From UBA1738 sp045655325 (GTDB lineage Bacteria; Bacillota; Clostridia; UBA1381), in the NCBI GenBank assembly GCA_045655325.1, contig JAZOOY010000051.1, forward strand, positions 1-6,859: a stretch of 6,859 nt of DNA, in the 5' to 3' direction. Within the stretch, counting starts at the first letter, position 1. Each line of letters opens with the position of its first letter. This document shows positions 1 to 6,428 of this stretch, piece after piece. Under the pieces are notes generated by a model, which worked only from the letters and a program-made list of their open reading frames with translations, was not told the DNA's origin and searched no databases. The translations under genes and the position numbers were made by a program.

Positions 1-11
1 GGTCGTTTGTG

Positions 12-33
12 TGATATAATAACTTAGTATAAT
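12..33 (+). promoter_or_regulatory. Tandem -10 elements of the operon promoter
   Basis: Two perfect TATAAT hexamers lie 13 bases apart, at 15-20 and 28-33. The first is preceded by TG at 12-13, giving the extended -10 consensus TGnTATAAT, which can work with a poor -35 box. Its -35 position would fall just outside the left edge of the window. The second has only a weak -35 candidate (TTGTGT at 7-12, 15-base spacer). Transcription would start near 27 or near 40. Either start lies upstream of the lipoprotein gene, and no other convincing promoter is visible in the short gaps downstream, so this probably drives the whole gene set. Seen: the hexamers. Inferred: promoter activity, and which hexamer is used. 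Confidence 0.65.
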
Positions 34-48
34 TGGATTTTAAATCCA
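34..48. promoter_or_regulatory. Perfect 15-bp palindrome, candidate operator
   Basis: TGGATTT (34-40) and AAATCCA (42-48) are perfect inverted repeats around the single base T41. The site directly abuts the second -10 hexamer and covers the predicted transcription start region. A dimeric repressor bound here would block initiation or clearance. The spacer is too short for a stable RNA hairpin loop, which favours a DNA-binding site over an RNA structure. I do not recognise it as the box of a particular regulator family, and one 7-base arm in AT-rich DNA can arise by chance. Confidence 0.4.
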
Positions 49-64
49 TTTTTATATGTACTAA

Positions 65-90
65 TGCAACATAATGAGGATTATGTTGTA
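65..90 (+). promoter_or_regulatory. Leader hairpin upstream of the first ribosome binding site
   Basis: CAACATAA (67-74) pairs perfectly with TTATGTTG (81-88) around the 6-base loop TGAGGA (75-80). The stem extends by a G-U pair (66/89) and a T-A pair (65/90), giving 10 pairs in the transcript. It ends 7 bases before the GGAGGT ribosome site at 98-103. It has no following T-run, so it is not an intrinsic terminator. It could stabilise the mRNA 5' end, affect ribosome access, or be a second protein-binding palindrome at DNA level. The loop contains a GAGG that resembles a ribosome-binding core. The role is inferred; only the pairing is seen. Confidence 0.4.
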
Positions 91-97
91 ATTCAAT

Positions 98-103
98 GGA
101 GGT
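98..103 (+). promoter_or_regulatory. Ribosome binding site that fixes the lipoprotein start
   Basis: GGAGGT lies 8 bases before ATG 112. The reading frame also has an upstream ATG at 64, but that one has no ribosome site, sits in the leader hairpin, and would place a polar stretch ahead of the signal peptide. The site and the signal peptide together select 112. Confidence 0.85.
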
Positions 104-111
104 ATTTAATA

Positions 112-435
112 ATGAAGAAAAACTTAAAACGTATCGTATCGCTACTGTTGCTGACGACAATGCTTGTATGTGTATTAACGGCTTGTACGACTAAATTGAG
201 TGGTACATACACCAACGATGAAGGAATTATCAAACAAAGCTTTACTTTTAAAGAGGACAACAAAGTTGAAGTTTCTGCTTTTGGTATCGATGTTGAAGGC
301 GAGTACCTCATTGAAGATGGCAAAATCACTATCACTTATAGTCTTTTAAATCTTAGCTACGATTGGGAAAAGAGCTTTGAGAAAAAAGGAAGTTCTATTT
401 TTATCGATGGAACTGAGTTTATTAAAGAAAAATAA
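112..435 (+). CDS. Small predicted lipoprotein, unknown function
   Basis: A 107-residue protein with a classic lipoprotein signal: basic n-region (MKKNLKR), hydrophobic segment at about residues 8-22, and lipobox L22-T-A-C25. Signal peptidase II would leave a lipidated Cys25 and an 83-residue mature domain on the outer face of the membrane. The mature part alternates short hydrophobic strands with GTY, GEY and GKITITY turns, suggesting a small all-beta fold. I recall similar short lipoproteins in Firmicutes but cannot name a family or ligand. It is first in the gene set, 42 bases before the vWA gene, with no terminator between. It could be a surface partner of the vWA protein, or simply an accessory gene behind the same promoter. 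The start at 112 is preferred to ATG 64 because of the ribosome site at 98-103 and the signal peptide. The lipoprotein call is firm; the function is unknown. Confidence 0.88.
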   Translation: MKKNLKRIVSLLLLTTMLVCVLTACTTKLSGTYTNDEGIIKQSFTFKEDNKVEVSAFGIDVEGEYLIEDGKITITYSLLNLSYDWEKSFEKKGSSIFIDGTEFIKEK

Positions 436-477
436 CCATCTCAGACATTTTGAGGGGCTAAGCAGAGAGGGTGCATT

Positions 478-2667
478 ATGAAAAGAATTATTAGTTTATT
501 TTTTACAATCATCCTACTGTTTTCTTGTGTGCTTGTTGGGACAACTACGGTCTATGCAGCAAAAGCGGATAATTCAAGATCGATAGCAATTGTTTTTGAT
601 AACTCCGGTTCTATGTATGATGCGGGCGACCAAGCGTGGTGCCGAGCGACTTATGCGATGGAAGTATTCGCTTCTATGTTGAATGCCGGCGACACTTTGC
701 AAATTTATCCAATGCACCCAATTACGGTAGGTGATAAAGAGTATACGATGCAAAAACCGTTCCAAATAACGGATGCGGCGCAAGCGTCATCTATACGTGA
801 TATTCTTACCCCAAATGCCGGCGGAACACCGATTGAAAGTATTGATTGTGCAGTTCAAGGCTTGCAGAAAATTCAAACCGGTAAGAAATATCTGGTTGTT
901 TTAACCGATGGCGGCACATTTTCTAAAAACGGATATGGTTTATCAAAAGATAGAACAAAAACGGAGTTAGATAAACGTATTCAGGCAAATGCAAGTAAAT
1001 CAATGAGCGTTATGTATTTGGGTATCGGCTCTGAGGCTTGCACACCAAACACAAAAGAATCAGAATATTTTGTGAAAAAGCATGCGGTAAATACTGCTGA
1101 TGTGTTATCGATGCTGACAGATATGTGCAATTTGATTTTTGGTAGAGATACACTTCCTAAAAATCACATTTCCGGCAAAACAATGGACTTTGATATTTCT
1201 ATGAAAAAGTTAATTGTTTTTGTACAAGGCGATAATATAACCGATTTGAAAGTAAAGTCCGAAAGTGGAGATGCTGTTGGTAAATTGATAAGTTCACAGC
1301 AAACCAAATATTCCACCAAAGGTGCTTCCGATTATAAGAGCACACCTGATAAATCTTTACAAGGTATGATTGTTGCCTATGAAGATTGTGCCGCAGGCAC
1401 TTATAACATTGAATACGGCGGAACTGCTAATAGCGTTGAAGTTTACTATGAGCCCGATGCTGATTTAGAGTTTATTTTTACCGATTCCGAAGGAAATAAT
1501 GTAGATTTAAACTCGCTTTACGAAGGTGAATATAAAGTAAGTTTCGGTATGAAGGATGCCAAGACAGGAAAACTGATTTCTTCTGACTTGTTGGGTAAAC
1601 CTCATTATGAAGGTAGTTACTCAATAAATGGCGAAAGAAAAGAGTTTACTCACGACGGTCAAAGCGGTGAAGTCCCTGTTGTATTAAAAATGAACGACAC
1701 CTTTGAAGCAGATCTAACCGTTACTTATTTGAGCGGTTATACCATCTCAAAAAATTCAACGGATTTCGGATGGCCTAAAGGTGGTGTTAAGGTTCTTGCA
1801 CCGCCGCTTGGTAAGTTTGATGCAAAACTAACTGTTTCACAAGATTACATACTGATAAAAGAATTAGAACAAACTCCTGAATTTGTTGTTGATTTAACAA
1901 TTTGGGGAAAGAAGTTAACTGCCGAAGAATTTGATGCAGTAACATTAGCGGTAGACTGCGGCGGAATTGCTCATACAGTAACTCCTAAGAAAGAAGATTC
2001 ACAGTATTTAATTAAACTTAATGCCACCAAAGGTATTGCAGAAGGCGGTTATCGTATCAATGTGAATGCTAAATATTTAGATGAAGCAGGCCGAGAAGCT
2101 GAGGCTACCGATTCATCGAAAGTAACGTTGAGCAATACACCTCTCTGGGTAAAATGGACCATCGGTTTGATATTGCTTTTGCTTTTGATACTTCTCTTGT
2201 GGATAATTCTCCATATTAAAGTATTACCTAAGCATATGCACACGACCAAGCGTTTAAGTTCAATGAACTTCGATGGTGACGATGTAACGCAGTCAACTAA
2301 TTTCTTGGCAGAAACTAAGAAAAACAGTATAAGAGTACAAGGAAAATATGGTGGTAAAAAATTCGGTCTTTCTATGGATGCTAAACCGGGACCGGAAAGC
2401 TATTTGTACAAACCTCAAAAGCGAAGAAGTGCACTTGTTAATGCGGCTTCGGTGCGGAAATTCGGTCAAGCAAAAATTACCGAAGTAATGATTGGTAGCA
2501 CAAAGTTTGATGTTGACGATAACGGAAAATTAAAACCGGCACTTGCAAATCAAAAGCCATTCTTAATAACGAATGACACAAGAGTTAAATATTCCGGCAC
2601 CATACAAGATGCTGGCATAGATAAAGATTTTGAAGTAGTATCAAAACTTAATTTTAAAAAGAAATAA
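478..2667 (+). CDS. Exported, membrane-anchored von Willebrand A domain protein
   Basis: A 729-residue protein. Residues 1-28 form a sec signal peptide (MKR, hydrophobic core, VYAA cleavage region). A vWA domain spans about residues 34-222 with a complete MIDAS metal site: D41-N-S43-G-S45, T117 in GGTP, and D144 in LTDGG. It should bind a divalent cation and mediate adhesion or protein contacts. Residues of about 230-555 look beta-rich, perhaps Ig-like sandwiches, but no family was recognised. A single membrane span covers about 560-580, followed by basic residues (KVLPKHMHTTKR), so residues 581-729 should be cytoplasmic; this tail is Lys-rich and ends KKK. The ribosome site is modest (GAGAGGG at 465-471). 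The stop lies 17 bases before the tubulin-like gene. vWA proteins next to FtsZ/tubulin-like genes are a known association. The inferred role is a transmembrane link between surface and cytoplasmic tubulin-like protein. C17 also loosely fits a lipobox (LLFSC), but the hydrophobic run continues past it, so type I cleavage is preferred. Confidence 0.92.
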   Translation: MKRIISLFFTIILLFSCVLVGTTTVYAAKADNSRSIAIVFDNSGSMYDAGDQAWCRATYAMEVFASMLNAGDTLQIYPMHPITVGDKEYTMQKPFQITDAAQASSIRDILTPNAGGTPIESIDCAVQGLQKIQTGKKYLVVLTDGGTFSKNGYGLSKDRTKTELDKRIQANASKSMSVMYLGIGSEACTPNTKESEYFVKKHAVNTADVLSMLTDMCNLIFGRDTLPKNHISGKTMDFDISMKKLIVFVQGDNITDLKVKSESGDAVGKLISSQQTKYSTKGASDYKSTPDKSLQGMIVAYEDCAAGTYNIEYGGTANSVEVYYEPDADLEFIFTDSEGNNVDLNSLYEGEYKVSFGMKDAKTGKLISSDLLGKPHYEGSYSINGERKEFTHDGQSGEVPVVLKMNDTFEADLTVTYLSGYTISKNSTDFGWPKGGVKVLAPPLGKFDAKLTVSQDYILIKELEQTPEFVVDLTIWGKKLTAEEFDAVTLAVDCGGIAHTVTPKKEDSQYLIKLNATKGIAEGGYRINVNAKYLDEAGREAEATDSSKVTLSNTPLWVKWTIGLILLLLLILLLWIILHIKVLPKHMHTTKRLSSMNFDGDDVTQSTNFLAETKKNSIRVQGKYGGKKFGLSMDAKPGPESYLYKPQKRRSALVNAASVRKFGQAKITEVMIGSTKFDVDDNGKLKPALANQKPFLITNDTRVKYSGTIQDAGIDKDFEVVSKLNFKKK

Positions 2668-2684
2668 ACGGAGGAGTAAAGTTT

Positions 2685-5600
2685 ATGGAAAACAAGAAAG
2701 AAAACTTAAAACCGAATGAAGTCGCGGCACCAACCTTGTTTGTTGGCGTGGGTGGTACTGGCTGTAAAATCGTTAAAAAGGTTGCAGACTTGTGCGCTCC
2801 CGAAGAAAAGGAAAACATTAATTTCCTTTGCTTGGACACCAACGTTAATGACCTTTCTGATGTTGCAAACGGCAAATCCAAAATCTATTGGGTTCAAACT
2901 TCAAACACTCAGACAGTAGGTAGCTATCTGGATTATGATGAGGAAGCTCGCAAAAAGTGGTTCCCCAAGAATGCGGTTATGTATGATAAGACCGTTTCTG
3001 AAGGTGCAGGTCAGGTGCGTGCTATCTCCAGATTAGCTCTTAACTCTACCATTAAAACCGGTAAGATTCGCCCTCTGTATGATTCCATTGACGATCTTTT
3101 CCGTAAAACCGGTAAGGATATGAAACAGGCAATGCGTGTTGTTATTGCTTCTACCGCTTCCGGTGGTACCGGTTCGGGTATCATTTTGCCCCTTAGCATG
3201 TTTATCCGTGATTATGTAAAAGAAAAGTATCCGAACACCAGCCTTATCGTTCGTTCTTTGATTCTTTTGCCTGAGACTTTGGATAGCGTTATCGATTCTC
3301 AGACCGAGCGTGATAGCCAAGCTCGTAATGCTTATGCAACAGTTAAAGAATTGAACGCCTTTATGATGAAGGGTTCGGGCTTCATTGATTTGGATGAGGA
3401 CTTAAAGCAGTTCAGCGATCTGCACGTTAACGTTTCTATCGCAGGTTCCGATAAACAAAAATCCTTGTCCTTGTTGCCGATGGACTTCTGCTTCTTGATG
3501 GATGGTCAGGATGCTGAAGACAGCACTATGATTAGTATCGGTCAGTATATTGAGCAGGCCGCTCAAGCTCTTTATGAGCAGAATATTGGTCCTATGCAGA
3601 AGAAGGCTTTCTCTGTAGAAGATAACATTATCAAAGAAATGACCAAGCCCGGCAACTATGGACGTATCCGTTTCGGTGGTATCGGTGCCGGCGTTATCCG
3701 CTATCCTTATGAAAAGGTCGCTGACTATGTATCTTACGATTTGGCAATCGACAGTATCGGTGGCGAAGGTGATGCTACTAAGTGGACTAAGTATGACAAT
3801 GCCGTACAGTCCTATAAAGCAGAGCAGAAAAAACGCGGCGTTCCTATGTCTACTTGGGATCCCGATGGCAAGGTATATTGCGATACCTTACATAACGCAA
3901 AAGACCCATTCTCTCGTGACTTAAACAACACTTATGAATTAGACGGTCTTGATTCCAGAATTAAGCGTTTTAAGAAGAGCTTTGAAGACCAAGTATATCG
4001 TGTTGTTTTGAACGATAAGCGTTTTAATTCTCTCTATAATTCTGCTAAGCAGTGGGAAACCAATCCTTCCTTTGGCGAAAGCGACAACAAGATTGCCGAT
4101 GCAGTTGATTCCTTAAGCGCATATCGTGGCGTTGTTGAAGCTCGCAGCAAGGATGGTAGCCCGATCGTTGAAGGTATCGTAAGCCGTTGGGTTGAAGCTC
4201 TTTATACCAATGAGCAGAAGACCGTTGTTATTAACGATACCTATAGCATTGAAAGCTTGCTTAAAAATGCTCAGGGTGAAATCTTCCATCCCTGTGCAGC
4301 TCGTTACGTATTGTATCGTTTGATGGAAGAATTCGACAAGGATGTTCGTTCTACTGCTCATATCCGCGCCGAAGACACCATAGAAATGTTCAAGAACAAG
4401 GAATATGAATTTAAGTTCACTAAGGATAAGGTTATCGGTATTGAAAGCCTTGGCGACCTTGAAAAAGAACCCACTGTTTTTGACAAACTCAAGGGCTATA
4501 AGAAACTCAATGAAGAAGCTAACCAGGATATTCCCGGCTACTTCATGGCTTTGGAAGATTACTGCAAGAAGACTGCAGTTCACGCCGCATATGTAAAGGC
4601 TTATACCTATGTTAAGGCTTTTGCTGAGCAGTTTGAATTATTCTTCAACACCTTCGTTTATAAAGTTAAGGATCTTAGCCGCAAGAAGATTGATTTGGTG
4701 GACGAGCTCCAATACAAGAAGGGTGACTCTTTTGTAAATATCTGTGCAACCGAAGAACTCCTCCAAGAGCTCAGCAAGTATTCTTTACAGAAGGCACAGA
4801 AAGAAACTACCATGCTCAACTCTGATATAAATGGTGGTATCTTTGATGCAGTTAAGAACAACGCTGTATTTAAGATGGAAATTGATAAAGCCGGTGGCGG
4901 ATATATTGAAGAAGATCGCCGTGTAAACATCTTTGACGATATTCTTATGGGCTACTTCAAGAATAGCGTTCGTGAAAAGTGCGACGATATTGACCGTGAT
5001 ATTATCGGTGCTATTGAACTTGAGCAGCGCCTCAAAGAGCGTATCCGTTTACGTGCTGAAAATGATGGTGATACTCAGGTATTTGAGCAAGTATCTGTTG
5101 AAGATGCAAAGAGACATATCCTTGAGGTTGTTGCAATGGGCGCACGTATTGCCGCTCCTTCCGTACAGCGTGCAACTAATGAAGAACCCAGAGAAATCAA
5201 GGTTTGCGCTTACAATAAGATTCTTTTGGATAACCGTAAATTCCGCGTTAAGGATTTGATGCCTAACGGTGAAGCAGTTGATACTGTTTCTAAATATGAG
5301 ATTCATTTCTACAACGCACTTTACAACCTCACTCCTAATAAGTTGAAGAAATTTGCGGCTCCGTTTGAGACCGAAACCGGTAAGAAGACCTCCGGTACTT
5401 ACCATAAAGCTTATACCGAGTATTCTCGCTTGATTGGACCTGACTCTACTAAGAACGCCGCTATTTCTACTCATATTGACAAGGCTTGGGATTCTATTAA
5501 GAGCATGCCTGAACTGGATTTTGATTATCAGGCACAAGTTATTAAGAAGGTTCACAAGGCATTTGTTTACGGTTTGATTCACCACGCTATTCAGCAACGT

Positions 5601-6401
5601 CCTCTCTCTGCTGTTGCTAACGGCAAGAAGGTTTACTTGTATCGTGATTCCGACAACCGTGACGTAGAATTGCAAGTTCCCAATGGTACTCTTTGTGATG
5701 AGTTCTATGAGGTTTTGGATGCATTGTATGTAAACTTCAAGGTTGTTGAGGATATCAATCTTATCAAGAACCGCAAGAGAGCAATGAGCGAAGCCAAGAA
5801 CTGCAACTATGAGAGCACCGAGTTCTTCCGTGATATGGCTAAATTCAATCTCCTCTATTTGCTTGGTATGGATGATGCAAATGCTCACAATTCCTGCGAC
5901 GGCACTCAGAAGAGCATCGATGACTTAAAGGCTGAAATTCGTGAGAATAAGGAAGCACGTTATAAGCACCAAGGTGCAGAGTGGGATTTGGCTGATCTTA
6001 AGGATGATGGCAAGCGTTACGTTGAAAATGCAACCAGCTTGTTTGCAATTCCGCTTATGTTCTATTGTACACTTCCTAATTCCGGTCGTTACATTTCTGA
6101 AATCACCGCAATGGTAGATGCAGTTATCGACGTATTCCGTGAAGAGTATTCCAAGTGGGAGAAGGAAGAAGACGTTAAGTTCGTATTGTGCACACGTTTG
6201 GTTGATGAGTTGACTCTCCTTAAGCGTAATTATCAATTCTATGTTGATTATCTGCGTGCACCTGCTGCTACTGAAAATATTGTTATTGATATTATTCAAA
6301 GAAAGATTCGTGACGTTATTATGTCTGCCCCCGAACCGGAAGATTACGAAGCTTTATTGGATAAGGTAGCGAAAGAGTTTAAGGATAGCGAAAATAGTTA
6401 A
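2685..6401 (+). CDS. Large tubulin/FtsZ-like GTPase family protein (Tubulin_2-like)
   Basis: A 1238-residue cytoplasmic protein without signal peptide or membrane span. The N-terminal third has the tubulin/FtsZ nucleotide-binding pattern: glycine loop G21-V-G-G-T-G26 after a hydrophobic strand (compare FtsZ GVGGGG), strand and loop LCLDTN at 48-53 (compare FtsZ T2), and the family signature S159-GGTGSG-165 after the strand VVIAST. A further glycine-rich segment, GGIGAG, is at 331-336. This resembles the divergent Tubulin_2 group (Pfam PF13809) rather than cell-division FtsZ of about 350-400 residues. Residues from about 350 to the end are charged and look mostly helical; no known domain is visible. 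No clear NxDxxD/E catalytic T7 loop was found, so GTP binding is likelier than assured hydrolysis. The start is clear: GGAGG at 2670-2674, 10 bases before ATG. Arginine codons are mostly CGT/CGC, unlike both neighbours, suggesting high expression. Inferred role: a nucleotide-dependent scaffold or filament acting with the vWA protein at the membrane. Confidence 0.88.
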   Translation: MENKKENLKPNEVAAPTLFVGVGGTGCKIVKKVADLCAPEEKENINFLCLDTNVNDLSDVANGKSKIYWVQTSNTQTVGSYLDYDEEARKKWFPKNAVMYDKTVSEGAGQVRAISRLALNSTIKTGKIRPLYDSIDDLFRKTGKDMKQAMRVVIASTASGGTGSGIILPLSMFIRDYVKEKYPNTSLIVRSLILLPETLDSVIDSQTERDSQARNAYATVKELNAFMMKGSGFIDLDEDLKQFSDLHVNVSIAGSDKQKSLSLLPMDFCFLMDGQDAEDSTMISIGQYIEQAAQALYEQNIGPMQKKAFSVEDNIIKEMTKPGNYGRIRFGGIGAGVIRYPYEKVADYVSYDLAIDSIGGEGDATKWTKYDNAVQSYKAEQKKRGVPMSTWDPDGKVYCDTLHNAKDPFSRDLNNTYELDGLDSRIKRFKKSFEDQVYRVVLNDKRFNSLYNSAKQWETNPSFGESDNKIADAVDSLSAYRGVVEARSKDGSPIVEGIVSRWVEALYTNEQKTVVINDTYSIESLLKNAQGEIFHPCAARYVLYRLMEEFDKDVRSTAHIRAEDTIEMFKNKEYEFKFTKDKVIGIESLGDLEKEPTVFDKLKGYKKLNEEANQDIPGYFMALEDYCKKTAVHAAYVKAYTYVKAFAEQFELFFNTFVYKVKDLSRKKIDLVDELQYKKGDSFVNICATEELLQELSKYSLQKAQKETTMLNSDINGGIFDAVKNNAVFKMEIDKAGGGYIEEDRRVNIFDDILMGYFKNSVREKCDDIDRDIIGAIELEQRLKERIRLRAENDGDTQVFEQVSVEDAKRHILEVVAMGARIAAPSVQRATNEEPREIKVCAYNKILLDNRKFRVKDLMPNGEAVDTVSKYEIHFYNALYNLTPNKLKKFAAPFETETGKKTSGTYHKAYTEYSRLIGPDSTKNAAISTHIDKAWDSIKSMPELDFDYQAQVIKKVHKAFVYGLIHHAIQQRPLSAVANGKKVYLYRDSDNRDVELQVPNGTLCDEFYEVLDALYVNFKVVEDINLIKNRKRAMSEAKNCNYESTEFFRDMAKFNLLYLLGMDDANAHNSCDGTQKSIDDLKAEIRENKEARYKHQGAEWDLADLKDDGKRYVENATSLFAIPLMFYCTLPNSGRYISEITAMVDAVIDVFREEYSKWEKEEDVKFVLCTRLVDELTLLKRNYQFYVDYLRAPAATENIVIDIIQRKIRDVIMSAPEPEDYEALLDKVAKEFKDSENS

Positions 6402-6415
6402 TACTTATAAGAAAC

Positions 6416-6423
6416 GGAGGTGA
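6416..6423 (+). promoter_or_regulatory. Strong ribosome binding site that fixes a TTG start
   Basis: GGAGGTGA matches the anti-Shine-Dalgarno sequence over 8 bases and ends 5 bases before TTG 6429. An in-frame GTG at 6420 lies inside this site and so cannot use it. The frame is closed upstream by TAA at 6408-6410, and the next in-frame ATG (6546) would remove 39 residues and has no ribosome site. TTG 6429 is therefore the likely start. Confidence 0.8.
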
Positions 6424-6428
6424 GGGGT

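Noticed and set aside
64..111. Upstream ATG that would extend the lipoprotein by 16 residues
   Set aside because: It has no ribosome site, lies within the leader hairpin, and would put polar residues before the signal peptide. ATG 112 has GGAGGT at ideal spacing.
436..477. Possible terminator between the lipoprotein and vWA genes (CTCA ... TGAG pairing)
   Set aside because: Only about four to five pairs form and no T-run follows. It is too weak for an intrinsic terminator, so read-through into the vWA gene is expected.
478..540. Reading the vWA protein as a lipoprotein at C17 (LLFSC)
   Set aside because: The hydrophobic segment continues well past C17 and ends in a good type I site (VYAA). 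Phe at -2 is uncommon in a lipobox. A type I signal peptide fits better, though the alternative is not excluded.
2685..3731. Calling the tubulin-like gene ftsZ
   Set aside because: It is 1238 residues long, shows no clear FtsZ T7 loop, and lies beside a vWA gene rather than in a division cluster. It is a divergent superfamily member, so the symbol would mislead.
4113..4583. Minus-strand open frame of 156 codons
   Set aside because: It is antisense to the tubulin-like gene, shows no recognisable domain, and is explained by the codon bias of the plus strand.
5049..5888. Long open frame on the minus strand (279 codons) inside the tubulin-like gene
   Set aside because: It is fully antisense to a strongly supported coding frame with tubulin motifs and biased codons. 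It has no distinct domain pattern, and long antisense frames are a common by-product of biased codon use.
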